Origin: JBASNZ01 sp049657775 | GTDB lineage: Bacteria; Actinomycetota; Coriobacteriia; Anaerosomatales; Anaerosomataceae | DNA: 34,013 bases | Assembly (NCBI GenBank): GCA_049657775.1 | Contig: JBASNZ010000075.1 | Coordinates: 1 to 34,013 of the forward strand | Reading direction: 5' to 3' | Part shown: one piece after another, positions 25,198 through 33,524 of the stretch | How positions within the stretch are numbered: the first letter of the stretch is position 1 | Layout of the letters: each line of letters begins with the position of its first letter | The notes under the pieces: model-generated | What the model was told of the DNA's origin: nothing | The model's database searches: none | What the model saw: only the letters and a program-made list of their open reading frames with translations | Position numbers and translations under genes: made by a program

Positions 25198-25230
25198 GAA
25201 AGCATGCACATCCGACCCAGGGGGGACTCC

Positions 25231-26811
25231 ATGCGACTTCGCTTTGCCAGACGACGCGCCCTTTCCATCACCATGCTCGCGACACTCCTGATCCTATCGC
25301 TGCCCGCGCAGGCCCTTGCGGCCGGTGTCGGCGGAACCGTCGTGCGGTGGATCTCGGGCGGAGGTGGCCCCGCAGTGGCCGGTGTCCAAGTCGAAGCCTA
25401 CGACGCCTTCGACGCATGGGAGGGCACACTGACCCTGCTCGGCAGCGCTACGACCGCCGCGGACGGCACGTACACCATCACCGGACTCCCCAACGACTCG
25501 TATGTGATCGTCGCCTTCGAGGACCTCACAGGCGCCTATCGCGACATGACGTGGCCCGGGCGCGGATACCCGCTCGAGGCATCGTTCGGCCTTGCGACGG
25601 GTTTAGAGGACAGCAGCCTCACCACCGGCGTGAACTGTCACCTCATTCCTCTCGCCGACCTGGCCGCAAGCCGGGCATACCGGGTGTACGGCGAGAACCG
25701 GTACGAGACTGCGGCTGAGATCTCGGAGAACAACTTCTTCTCCGCCGACACGGTCGTGATCGCAAGCGGCGCGTCGTTCGCGGATGCGCTTGCGGCATCC
25801 ACGCTCGCGGGTGCGTACGACGCACCGCTCCTTCTCACCGAGAAGAGCCGGCTGCCGCTCGACATCGGTTACCAGATCGAGCGCCTGGGCGCCACGCACG
25901 CGTACATCATCGGCGGTACGGGCGTTGTGGACGCCACCTGCGAAGCGCAGATCGTTGCTAAGGGCCTCACCGTCAAGCGCCTTGCGGGCAACAACCGGTA
26001 TCACACGGGCGAACTCATCATCAAGGAGTTGCCGTTCGAGTACATCGAGGGCGGCACCGCTGCCCTCGTTGCCCGTGGCGACGCGTTCGCCGACGCGCTC
26101 TCCGCGTCACCGTTCGCGTACTACGACGGCTTCCCGATCCTGCTGACGCGCCCGGACGGCCTGCCGACGGAGTCCCAGCGGGCATGGCAGTACCTGGTGG
26201 ACAACGGTAGCGATACGGCATTCGTCATCGGCGGTGCCGCTGCCGTGAGCGACGACGTCGTCTGGGACCTCATGGACCGCGTACCCGGCGACCTCTACGG
26301 TGAGCGCATCGAGGGAACGGACCGGTACGACACAGCAGCCGAGGTGGCGGACTTCATGTCGTACGCCCTGGGCTCACCGTTCGACTTCATGGCACTTGCG
26401 AGCGGCGCCAACTACCCCGACGCGCTCGCCGGCGGTGCCGGTATCGGCAGCTGGGGCGGTGCGCTCGTGCTTACGCCGCCAACGTCCCTGCACCCGTCTG
26501 CGGACTACACGCTGTGGTTGCACGGTCCGTACTGCATCGATCTTCAGTGCTACGGAGGCACCACCGCCCTGAGCTCGGCCACCTGCGAAGAGGCCGTTCT
26601 CGCGCTCGGCGAGGACTTCTACGACATCGACGACCCCGCGGGCTACATCACGCTCGAGTCGCTCTCCCCGATCGCGCTTACCATGCGTGCGCTCGACGCA
26701 GGTACGGGCGTTAAGGCGGTAGCGTCCACAGCGCAGACAGCCCGGCCGATGCGCGAGAGGATCGAGCTGGCGGACATGAAGGGCAAGGCCAGCAACACCT
26801 GGTTCAAGTAA
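25231..26811 (+). CDS. Secreted CWB2 protein with carboxypeptidase-regulatory-like domain
   Basis: The 526-residue protein is taken from ATG 25231 (AGGGGGG just upstream, immediate signal peptide residues 1-30). An in-frame ATG at 25204 would add nine residues and sits six bases after TACACT, so a leaderless longer form is possible. Residues ~32-135 form a CarboxypepD_reg/SdrD-type beta-sandwich (VQVEAYDAFDAWEGT, TTAADGTYTITGLPNDSYVI). Residues ~150-465 hold three CWB2 repeats (RVYGENRYETA, RLAGNNRYHTG, RIEGTDRYDTA). A 60-residue tail ends in KASNTWFK and has no known motif. It is probably wall-bound. A strong terminator follows. Confidence 0.92.
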   Translation: MRLRFARRRALSITMLATLLILSLPAQALAAGVGGTVVRWISGGGGPAVAGVQVEAYDAFDAWEGTLTLLGSATTAADGTYTITGLPNDSYVIVAFEDLTGAYRDMTWPGRGYPLEASFGLATGLEDSSLTTGVNCHLIPLADLAASRAYRVYGENRYETAAEISENNFFSADTVVIASGASFADALAASTLAGAYDAPLLLTEKSRLPLDIGYQIERLGATHAYIIGGTGVVDATCEAQIVAKGLTVKRLAGNNRYHTGELIIKELPFEYIEGGTAALVARGDAFADALSASPFAYYDGFPILLTRPDGLPTESQRAWQYLVDNGSDTAFVIGGAAAVSDDVVWDLMDRVPGDLYGERIEGTDRYDTAAEVADFMSYALGSPFDFMALASGANYPDALAGGAGIGSWGGALVLTPPTSLHPSADYTLWLHGPYCIDLQCYGGTTALSSATCEEAVLALGEDFYDIDDPAGYITLESLSPIALTMRALDAGTGVKAVASTAQTARPMRERIELADMKGKASNTWFK

Positions 26812-26829
26812 GCCCTCCCACCGCACACG

Positions 26830-26861
26830 AAGGCCCGCCCGGTTGCCCGGGCGGGCCTTTT
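26830..26861 (+). terminator. Strong intrinsic terminator between CWB2 gene and glnA
   Basis: A 13-bp perfect stem (26830-26842 with 26847-26859) with a TTGC loop ends in CCTTTT. It serves the CWB2 gene and may also stop the convergent glnA transcript. Confidence 0.9.
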
Positions 26862-26880
26862 CATTGTCAACACCGGGCCG

Positions 26881-28209
26881 CTAGAGAAGCGGCAGGTACT
26901 CGTTGATCTCGTACGGGGTGACCCGCGTGTGATAGTCCATCCACTCGGACCTCTTGTTGCGCAGGATGTACTCGAAGACCTGGTCGCCCAGGGCCTCTCG
27001 CACCAGGCTGCTCCCCTGCATCTCAACGATGGCCTCGTCCAGGTCTCCCGGCAGCGTGCCGATGCCGCATGCATCGCGCTCGGCCTGGGTCATCTCATAC
27101 ACGTCGTCGGTGACGTCCGCGGGCAGCTCCAGCCCCTTCTCGATACCGTCGAGGCCCGCGGCCAGCATGACCGCGAACGCCAGGTAGGGGTTGCACGCGG
27201 GGTCGGGCGAACGAAGCTCGGCGCGTGTCGCGTTCTCCTTGCCCGGCTTGTACATCGGCACCCGCACGAGAGCCGAGCGGTTGCGGTGCGCCCAGCAGAT
27301 GTAGACCGGCGCCTCGTATCCAGACACGAGCCGCTTGTAGGAGTTGACCCACTGGTTGGTGACGAGACAGGTCTCACGGGCGTGAGCCAGGATACCGGCG
27401 ATGTAGCTCTTGGCCGTGGCCGAAAGGTGGTACGGGTCCTCGGCATCGTAGAACGCATTCCGCCCGTCCTTGAATAGCGACTGGTGCACATGCATGCCGC
27501 TTCCCGCTTCGCCGTAGATCGGCTTAGGCATGAACGACGCGTAGACGCCGTTTTGCTGCGCAACCTCTTTCACGACCACGCGGTAGGTCATGACGTTATC
27601 GGCCATCGTCAGCGCCTCGGCGTAGCGAAGGTCGATCTCGTGCTGGCTGGGGCCGACCTCATGGTGGCTGTACTCGACCTGGATGCCAAACCGCTTGAGG
27701 GCGCGCACGGTGTCCTTGCGAAGATCCACCGCCAGGTCACGGGTGGTCTGGTCGAAGTAGGTTCCGTGATCGAGGAGCTTGGTGCCGCGATCGTTCTTGA
27801 AGTAGTAGTACTCCAGTTCGGGGCCGACAAAGAACGTGTAGCCCATCTCGGCCGCACGCTCGAGCTGGCGCTTGAGCACGTAGCGGGGATCGGCCTCGTA
27901 CGGGGTGCCGTCCGGGCGCACGATGTCGCAGAACATCGTCGCAACGAGCTGACCGCCAGTGCGCCACGGAAGGATCTTCAGTGTTGTGGGGTCCGGATAC
28001 GCGATCATGTCGGACTCCTGGATGCGTGCGAATCCCTGGATCGACGACCCATCAAAGCCCATGCCCTCGGTCATCGCGAGTTCGAGCTCTTCAACGTCCA
28101 TCGTGAACGCTTTGAGAAACCCGAGAACATCGGTGAACCACAGGTGGATGAACTCGATCTTCTGGTCTCTGATCTCCTTGATGACGTCCTGTCGCAGCTG
28201 CTGCGGCAT
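26881..28209 (-). CDS. glnA: Glutamine synthetase, type I-alpha
   Basis: The 442-residue enzyme makes glutamine from glutamate, ammonia and ATP. ATG 28209 follows GGGAGGA; the open frame upstream of it overlaps the regulatory site. Family motifs are present: GFDGSSIQGF, GPELEYYYF, HHEVGPSQHEID, GSGMHVHQSLF, NRSALVRVP and LRSPDPACNPYLAF. The length and the absence of the NLYDLP adenylylation loop place it in the alpha class, which is controlled by feedback inhibition and transcription rather than by adenylylation. It is divergent from a glutamate-synthase-like gene, with a GlnR-like site between them. Confidence 0.96.
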   Translation of the reverse strand: MPQQLRQDVIKEIRDQKIEFIHLWFTDVLGFLKAFTMDVEELELAMTEGMGFDGSSIQGFARIQESDMIAYPDPTTLKILPWRTGGQLVATMFCDIVRPDGTPYEADPRYVLKRQLERAAEMGYTFFVGPELEYYYFKNDRGTKLLDHGTYFDQTTRDLAVDLRKDTVRALKRFGIQVEYSHHEVGPSQHEIDLRYAEALTMADNVMTYRVVVKEVAQQNGVYASFMPKPIYGEAGSGMHVHQSLFKDGRNAFYDAEDPYHLSATAKSYIAGILAHARETCLVTNQWVNSYKRLVSGYEAPVYICWAHRNRSALVRVPMYKPGKENATRAELRSPDPACNPYLAFAVMLAAGLDGIEKGLELPADVTDDVYEMTQAERDACGIGTLPGDLDEAIVEMQGSSLVREALGDQVFEYILRNKRSEWMDYHTRVTPYEINEYLPLL

Positions 28210-28238
28210 TATTCCTCCCTGAATTCGCACACCCGAGT

Positions 28239-28276
28239 ATTGCTTCGGGATTTCTCTCACGTTTCTAGTACGTTAC
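28239..28276 (-). promoter_or_regulatory. GlnR-like four-pentamer operator between glnA and glutamate synthase
   Basis: Read on the glnA strand the site is GTAAC-N6-GAAAC-N6-GAAAT-N6-GCAAT, at 28276-28272, 28265-28261, 28254-28250 and 28243-28239. The 11-base phasing is exact. The actinobacterial GlnR consensus is GTNAC-N6-GAAAC repeated; the first pair matches fully, the second partly. The site lies 30-67 bases before glnA and 59-96 before the other gene. On the plus strand it adjoins a -10 candidate, TACGAT (28274-28279). Confidence 0.65.
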
Positions 28277-28294
28277 GATAGCCCAAACCGAGCG

Positions 28295-28313
28295 GCCCCG
28301 TGAGGGGGCTTTT
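28295..28313 (+). terminator. Short terminator-like hairpin in the glutamate synthase leader
   Basis: GCCCC-GTGAG-GGGGC followed by TTTT lies 22 bases before the ATG at 28335. It could attenuate the gene or sequester nothing; the stem is only 5 bp. Confidence 0.35.
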
Positions 28314-28334
28314 ACGTACACAGGGGGTTAGGGA

Positions 28335-29924
28335 ATGACTCTTCAGCGACCGAACGCCAATGAGGCGACCCAGACGAGCAACCGCTCGCGCGACGTCTCT
28401 CCGTCCTCGGGTATCTGCACGCGGTGCGTTGACGGCTGCCGCGGCAACTGCGAGGTCTTCAAGTCCACGTTCCGGGGCCGGGAGGTCATCTACCCGGGTC
28501 CCTTCGGCGAGATCACTGCCGGTGGTGACAAGGACTACCCCGTCGACTACTCGCACCTCAACATCATGGGGTACGCGCTCGGCGCGAAGGGCCTGCCCGA
28601 TGGCGTCGAGGGTACACCTGACAACACGCTCTTCCCGATGGTGGACACCGAGACCGAGTTCGGCACGACCAACAAGGTCAAGATGCGGGTCCCGATCTTC
28701 ACCGGCGCGCTCGGCTCCACCGAGATCGCCCGCAAGAACTGGGAGCACTTCGCTATAGGCGCCGCGATCTCCGGCGTGTCGCTCGTGTGTGGCGAGAACG
28801 TCTGCGGTATCGATCCCGGCCTCGAGCGCAATGCGCAGGGCAAGGTCGTCAACGCGCCCGACATGAAGCGTCGCCTGGAGCTCTACCGCCGCTATCACGA
28901 GGGCTACGGCGACATCCTCGTGCAGATGAACGTCGAGGACACCCGTCTGGGCGTCGCCGAGTACTGCGTAGGCGAGCTCGGTGTGGAAACCATGGAGCTC
29001 AAGTGGGGTCAGGGCGCCAAGTGCATCGGCGGCGAGATCAAGGTCGACTCCCTCGATCGCGCGCTCGAGCTGCAGCGCCGCGGCTACCTCGTGACGCCCG
29101 ATCCGAGCGACCCGGCAGTCCAGGCCGCATTCAAGGCCACCGCCATCAAGCACTTCGAGCGTCACAGCCGCCTCGGCTTCGTCGAGGAGGAGGGCTTCTA
29201 CAACGAGGTCCAGCGCCTACGCGAGCTCGGTGCCAAGCGCGTGACCCTCAAGACCGGCGCGTACCCGATGCGTGAGCTCGCCATGGCCATCAAGTGGGCA
29301 TCGAACGCCAAGATCGACCTGCTCACCATCGACGGCGCACCCGGCGGCACCGGCATGAGCCCGTGGCGCATGATGGAGGAGTGGGGCGTACCCACCTTCT
29401 ACCTGCAGAGCATGGCCAACGAGCTCATCAGCCGCCTGCGCGCCAAGGGCGCATTCGTTCCCGATATCGCGATCGCCGGCGGCTTCTCCTCCGAGGACCA
29501 CGTGTTCAAGGCGCTCGCCATGGGTGCTCCGCACACAAAGGCGGTCTGCATGGGCCGCGCGCTTATGATCCCCGGCTTCGTGGGCAAGAACATCGGCATG
29601 TGGATGAAGGAGGCCAACCTCCCCAAGACGGTCTCCGAGTTCGGCACCACCAAAGAGGAGATATTCGTCAGCTACGAGACTCTCAAGGCCAAGTACGGCG
29701 ACGAGGTCGAGAGATTCCCGCTCGGCGCTATCGGCATTTACACCTACTCAGACAAGATCAAGGTCGGACTGCAGCAACTCATGAGCGGCACTCGCAACAT
29801 GAAGCTCTCGACGATCTCGCGCGACGACCTCATGGCACTCACCAAGGACGCCGCGGAGGTCTCCGGCATCCCGTACGTCATGGATGCATACCGCGACGAG
29901 GCGCTCGCTATCATCGACGCATAG
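28335..29924 (+). CDS. FMN-binding glutamate synthase-family protein (synthase domain only)
   Basis: The 529-residue protein has the FMN-binding synthase domain of glutamate synthase, with VPIFTGALGS, the TIDGAPGGTGMSPWRMMEEWG FMN/active-site region and IAIAGGFSSEDH. It lacks the N-terminal glutaminase domain and the C-terminal GXGXG domain of the ~1500-residue GltB. The N-terminus instead carries C-x2-C-x3-C-x3-C (CTRCVDGCRGNC), which could bind an iron-sulfur cluster. Short forms like this occur in archaea and anaerobes; some may use ammonia or a separate amidotransferase. Its position opposite glnA, with a shared GlnR-like site, supports ammonium assimilation. ATG 28335 follows AGGG. Confidence 0.9.
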   Translation: MTLQRPNANEATQTSNRSRDVSPSSGICTRCVDGCRGNCEVFKSTFRGREVIYPGPFGEITAGGDKDYPVDYSHLNIMGYALGAKGLPDGVEGTPDNTLFPMVDTETEFGTTNKVKMRVPIFTGALGSTEIARKNWEHFAIGAAISGVSLVCGENVCGIDPGLERNAQGKVVNAPDMKRRLELYRRYHEGYGDILVQMNVEDTRLGVAEYCVGELGVETMELKWGQGAKCIGGEIKVDSLDRALELQRRGYLVTPDPSDPAVQAAFKATAIKHFERHSRLGFVEEEGFYNEVQRLRELGAKRVTLKTGAYPMRELAMAIKWASNAKIDLLTIDGAPGGTGMSPWRMMEEWGVPTFYLQSMANELISRLRAKGAFVPDIAIAGGFSSEDHVFKALAMGAPHTKAVCMGRALMIPGFVGKNIGMWMKEANLPKTVSEFGTTKEEIFVSYETLKAKYGDEVERFPLGAIGIYTYSDKIKVGLQQLMSGTRNMKLSTISRDDLMALTKDAAEVSGIPYVMDAYRDEALAIIDA

Positions 29925-29949
29925 TCCCAAGACACCACGCACAGCATCC

Positions 29950-29979
29950 AGGGGCGGTTCCGGCAGCGGATCCGCCCCT
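29950..29979 (+). terminator. Hairpin after the glutamate synthase gene
   Basis: AGGGGCGG pairs with CCGCCCCT, and inside it TCCG pairs with CGGA across one T-T mismatch and a GCAG loop. It begins 26 bases after the stop. No T-tract follows. Confidence 0.65.
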
Positions 29980-30003
29980 GTCACATCCACCGGGCACCAG
30001 AAG

Positions 30004-30031
30004 ATGACCCACGCGTCGCGTGGGGTACAAT
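30004..30031 (+). promoter_or_regulatory. Promoter of the MFS exporter gene
   Basis: ATGACC (30004-30009), a 16-base spacer and TACAAT (30026-30031) precede the gene. The leader would be about 60 bases. Confidence 0.5.
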
Positions 30032-30096
30032 ACACTGTCGCCCCCACTCGCTGTCCCGCTTCACGGGGCAGCGTCCATGCATATACAAGGAGTGCC

Positions 30097-31416
30097 GTGT
30101 CAGCACAGGAATCCCCCGAAGAGTACCCGATCCAACCGCCATCCGACGCGCTGACGGCGGAAGCCGACGCGGCAGTCCCTCCACGCGGGCTACCCAGGCT
30201 CGGACGCACGTTCGAGTCGTTCCGCCACCGGGACTTCAGCTACGCGTTCGCGGGTGCACTGATCTCCAACATCGGATCCTGGATGCAGCTCATGGCGCTC
30301 GGTTGGGTCGTTTTCGACCTCACAGGCTCATCTCAGTCACTGGGATTCATGAACGCCATGGCCGGGCTGCCAGTCACCTTCCTCAGCGTGTTCGCCGGCG
30401 TGGTCTCCGACCGCGTCGACCGGCGGAAACTGCTCATCGTGGTGCAGGCCTTCCTCATGGCCCAGGCGCTCGCCTTCGGCATCCTCAATCAGACCGGGCA
30501 CATCACCATGTGGTGGATATACACGCTCTCGCTCGGTGGTGGTTTCGCGTCGGCCTTCATGTCACCCGCATGGCAGGCGATGACACCTGACCTGGTGCCT
30601 CGCGAATCGCTCATGAACGCGATCGCGCTCAACTCGGCCCAGTTCAACGCCGCCCGTCTCGTGGGCCCGATGGTTGGCGGGCTCGTGTTCGCGGTGCTCG
30701 GGGTCACCGAGGTGTTCTACGTTAATGCCGCAAGCTTCCTGTTCGTCATCTGGGCACTCGCGGTGATCAGACCGCAGCAGAAGAAGCACGTGCGTGGCAG
30801 CGAGTCCGTGCGATCCGTCATGCTCGGTGGGCTCAGGTACGCACGGGACCACTCGCGAGTCGCGTGGCTGCTCATAAGCGCCGCGGTGCTCACGGTCTTC
30901 GGAATGCCCTTCACGGCACTTCTGCCGGCACTTGCCAAAAGCACGCTCGGACTGAACGAGACGGGCTACTCCGTGCTCATGGCCGCTAACGGCGCAGGGG
31001 CGCTTACCAGCGCGCTCGTCGTCGCCACCCTCGCCCGGACGATCCGTCGGGAGTGGATCATCCGCTGGGGCTACCTCGTCATGGGACTGGGCGTCATCGG
31101 GCTCGGCCTGTCGCGCTCCGTGCCGCTGTCGATCGCGCTGCTCGTGATCATCGGCGCGGCGTTCCTGGCCATCGTGTCCAGCATCAACACCTCGCTGCAG
31201 ATGTCCGTCCCGGGCGAGATCCGCGGGCGGGTGATGTCGCTCTTCGTCCTCGCGTTCATGGGGATGACGCCAGTGGGTTCCGCCATCTTCGGCTCGCTGG
31301 GGCAGCGCATAGGTGCGCCGACCGCGATCGTGAGCGGCGGCGGCGTAGTGATCGTGTTTGGCATCGTGCTGCTGCTTCGACCGGGGCTGCTCTGTGAGGA
31401 CGGCGGACGCTGCTAG
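30097..31416 (+). CDS. MFS exporter, EntS/DUF894-like
   Basis: The 439-residue protein starts at GTG 30097, behind AAGGAG; the open frame upstream is not coding. After a ~30-residue soluble Pro/Glu-rich start, FESFRHRDFSYAFAGALISNIGSWMQ is the hallmark of the MFS_3 family, which includes the enterobactin exporter EntS. The cytoplasmic loop SDRVDRRKLL is the usual MFS motif A. Ten to twelve membrane helices follow. The substrate is unknown and no siderophore genes lie nearby. The gene ends four bases from the convergent aldo/keto reductase gene. Confidence 0.9.
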   Translation: MSAQESPEEYPIQPPSDALTAEADAAVPPRGLPRLGRTFESFRHRDFSYAFAGALISNIGSWMQLMALGWVVFDLTGSSQSLGFMNAMAGLPVTFLSVFAGVVSDRVDRRKLLIVVQAFLMAQALAFGILNQTGHITMWWIYTLSLGGGFASAFMSPAWQAMTPDLVPRESLMNAIALNSAQFNAARLVGPMVGGLVFAVLGVTEVFYVNAASFLFVIWALAVIRPQQKKHVRGSESVRSVMLGGLRYARDHSRVAWLLISAAVLTVFGMPFTALLPALAKSTLGLNETGYSVLMAANGAGALTSALVVATLARTIRREWIIRWGYLVMGLGVIGLGLSRSVPLSIALLVIIGAAFLAIVSSINTSLQMSVPGEIRGRVMSLFVLAFMGMTPVGSAIFGSLGQRIGAPTAIVSGGGVVIVFGIVLLLRPGLLCEDGGRC

Positions 31417-31420
31417 GCGA

Positions 31421-32365
31421 TCAGCCCAACTCCTCGGCCAGTATGCGGTCGATCTCGACGCACGCGTCGGCGTCGATGGCGAATCCCGAGATACCAGCCA
31501 CCGGTTCCAGCTGTTCGGGGCGCCGCGCACCCCAGAGTGCGATCGACAGCCCCGGCTGATCCAGGAGCCACCGGATCGCGAGATGGACGACACTTCGCCC
31601 GTACTCGGCTTGCGCGAACGCATCGAGGCGAGCGACCGCGGCGAGATGTCGCCGGTACGAGAGCCCGTGGAACATCCCGTTGCGCCTGGCCGGGTCGGTG
31701 GACTCGTGCCCTGCGGTCATCGTCCCCGTGAGGAGTCCGCGCGCGAGCGGGCTGTACGCGAAGGTCGTGAGGCCGTGATCGTGCGCGTACGGAAGCACGT
31801 CGACCTCGACAGCGCGCTCGAAGAGGTTGTATCGGAACTGGGAGGCGTCCAGACGACCGCCCGCCTCGAAGGCCACCATCTCCGGAACGCTGTAGTTGCA
31901 GACGCCGATCGCTTTGATGAGCCCTTCGGAGCGCAGGCGCTCCAGTTCGGCGGCGGTCTCATCGAAGGGCACCTCCTTGTCGGGCCAATGCACCTGGCAG
32001 ATGTCGATCACATCGGTTCTAAGTCTCCTCAGCGACGCCTCGACGTCCCGCCGGATGATCGCCGGGCGCGAGTCGCGCCATGGCTCATGCCGCTCATCCC
32101 ACACGAACCCGCACTTCGTGGCGATGACGACGTCGTCGCGACAGCCCCGTGCGGCCAGAACCTCACCGACTAGCTCCTCGGACAGGCCGAACCCGTATAC
32201 CGGCGCGGTGTCGATGATGTCTATGCCCTCATCAAGCGCTCGTTCGATCGTCGCTCGCGCCGCGCCCTGATCCGATCCGCCCCACATCCAGCCACCCATC
32301 GACCAGGTGCCCAGCGCGATCCTGGACACAGCCCGGTCAAGAGCGGGAATCCGTATGCGGTCCAT
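31421..32365 (-). CDS. Aldo/keto reductase
   Basis: The 314-residue NAD(P)H-dependent oxidoreductase has the complete catalytic tetrad D52, Y57, K84 and H126 (in DTAPVYG, ATKCGF, QVHWPD). The cofactor-phosphate region AIRWLLDQPGLSIALWGARRPEQL is near the C-terminus. It resembles the YajO/general-stress branch; the substrate is an unknown carbonyl compound. ATG 32365 follows AAGGAGG. A probable promoter lies 28-56 bases upstream. Confidence 0.92.
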   Translation of the reverse strand: MDRIRIPALDRAVSRIALGTWSMGGWMWGGSDQGAARATIERALDEGIDIIDTAPVYGFGLSEELVGEVLAARGCRDDVVIATKCGFVWDERHEPWRDSRPAIIRRDVEASLRRLRTDVIDICQVHWPDKEVPFDETAAELERLRSEGLIKAIGVCNYSVPEMVAFEAGGRLDASQFRYNLFERAVEVDVLPYAHDHGLTTFAYSPLARGLLTGTMTAGHESTDPARRNGMFHGLSYRRHLAAVARLDAFAQAEYGRSVVHLAIRWLLDQPGLSIALWGARRPEQLEPVAGISGFAIDADACVEIDRILAEELG

Positions 32366-32393
32366 TGCCTAGCCTCCTTGGGTCCGACAAGGA

Positions 32394-32421
32394 TTCGTAC
32401 CCGCAACGTGCGGATGCGCAA
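32394..32421 (-). promoter_or_regulatory. Promoter of the aldo/keto reductase gene
   Basis: TTGCGC (32421-32416), a 16-base spacer and TACGAA (32399-32394). The spacer contains the dyad CCGCA-ACG-TGCGG (32401-32413), a possible operator. Confidence 0.45.
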
Positions 32422-32512
32422 TCCAGACCGGACGCGCCCGTCACGACGGATGAGCAGCCAGCGATCACGGCGGGAAAGTTAACAAATTCGTCAGAAACGT
32501 CGGGCGGGATTT

Positions 32513-32529
32513 TGGCACAGGCGTTGCAT
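32513..32529 (+). promoter_or_regulatory. Sigma-54-like -24/-12 element
   Basis: TGGCAC-N5-TTGCAT matches the RpoN consensus at every conserved position. It points into a gene-free stretch that ends in a strong terminator. An A/T-rich patch (TTAACAAATTCGTCAGAAA) lies just upstream. Because most actinobacteria lack RpoN, chance is a real alternative. Confidence 0.4.
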
Positions 32530-32538
32530 ATACCGAAA

Positions 32539-32638
32539 TCGAGCAGAGCGACCCGCTTCTCCCTCCCCCCCCTCAGACGCGGGGGCGCCGCTCAAAATGA
32601 ACGAGGCGCGAACCCCCAACGCGCCTCGTTTCCTTTTG
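32539..32638 (+). ncRNA. Possible ~100-nt small RNA
   Basis: The RNA would start about 12 bases after the -12 element and end at the terminator at 32600-32636. The body is C-rich (a run of eight C near 32566) with a GCGGGGGCGCCGC stretch. No reading frame of note is inside. This is an inference from the two flanking signals. Confidence 0.25.
32600..32636. terminator. Strong intrinsic terminator downstream of pstB
   Basis: AACGAGGCGCG (32600-32610) pairs perfectly with 32620-32630 over a 9-base loop. TTTCCTTTT follows on the plus strand and TCATTTTG on the minus strand. It can end the pst operon on the minus strand and any plus-strand RNA from the 32513 element. Confidence 0.85.
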
Positions 32639-32654
32639 TCCCGAAGCCAGCGAC

Positions 32655-33524
32655 CTAGCCGAACCGGCCCGTGATGTACGACTCCGTGCGCCGGTCATCG
32701 GGATTTGTGAAGATCCGCTTGGTGTCACCCACCTCGATGAGGTGCGCGGGCTCCTCCAGGCTCTCCCGAAGCATGAACGCCGTCTGGTCCGATATCCGCG
32801 CCGCCTGCTGCATGTTGTGGGTGACGATCACGATGGTGACCGAGGACTTCAGTTCGGCGATGGTATCTTCGATCTGCTGCGTCGAGATGGGATCGAGCGC
32901 CGAGGCGGGCTCGTCCATCAAGATGACCTCGGGCTTGGTCGCGAGCGCGCGAGCGATGCAGAGCCGCTGCTGCTGTCCGCCAGAGAGTTCGAACGCGTGC
33001 TTCTTGAGGCTCTTGCGGACCTCCTCCCACAGCGCCGCCCCTTTGAGTGACTCCTCCACGATCGCTTCGAGTTCACTGCGGTGCCTGATACCCTGCGTGC
33101 GCGGCCCGTACGCGACGTTGTCATAGATGCTCATCGGAAACGGGTTGGGCCGCTGGAAGACCTGTCCCACGCGCATCCTCAGCTCCACGGGATCCATCGC
33201 GCGCCCCATGATGCTCTGGCCGTCGAGCGTGATCGCTCCTCCGACGTGCACATTGCCCAACTCGTCGTTCATGCGATTGAGGCATCGCAGTAGTGTCGAC
33301 TTCCCACAGCCCGATGGTCCGATGAGTGCCGTCACCGCCCGGGACGGGATGTGCATGTCGACGTCCTCGATAACGAGATCGCGGCCGTATGCAACCGAGA
33401 CCTGCGAGAGCGTGAAGCTTCCTCGCGCAGTCGCGGCGTGTGTGAGAGTAAGCCCACTGTCACGAGTGAGCCCCGTCGCCAGCGAGACCGCACCGTCCGG
33501 GGCCATTCGTAGCGCTGTCACCAT
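32655..33524 (-). CDS. pstB: Phosphate ABC transporter ATP-binding protein
   Basis: The 289-residue ATPase powers high-affinity phosphate import through PstA/PstC. It has Walker A GPSGCGKST, signature LSGGQQQR, Walker B VILMDEPASALDP and H-loop VTHNMQQA. The PstB hallmark QRPNPFPMSIYDNVAYGPR is present. An N-terminal extension of about 35 residues precedes the usual start. ATG 33524 follows GGAGGAAG and overlaps the pstA stop codon (ATGGTGA), implying coupled translation. No phoU follows; the operon ends at the terminator at 32600-32636. Confidence 0.96.
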   Translation of the reverse strand: MVTALRMAPDGAVSLATGLTRDSGLTLTHAATARGSFTLSQVSVAYGRDLVIEDVDMHIPSRAVTALIGPSGCGKSTLLRCLNRMNDELGNVHVGGAITLDGQSIMGRAMDPVELRMRVGQVFQRPNPFPMSIYDNVAYGPRTQGIRHRSELEAIVEESLKGAALWEEVRKSLKKHAFELSGGQQQRLCIARALATKPEVILMDEPASALDPISTQQIEDTIAELKSSVTIVIVTHNMQQAARISDQTAFMLRESLEEPAHLIEVGDTKRIFTNPDDRRTESYITGRFG

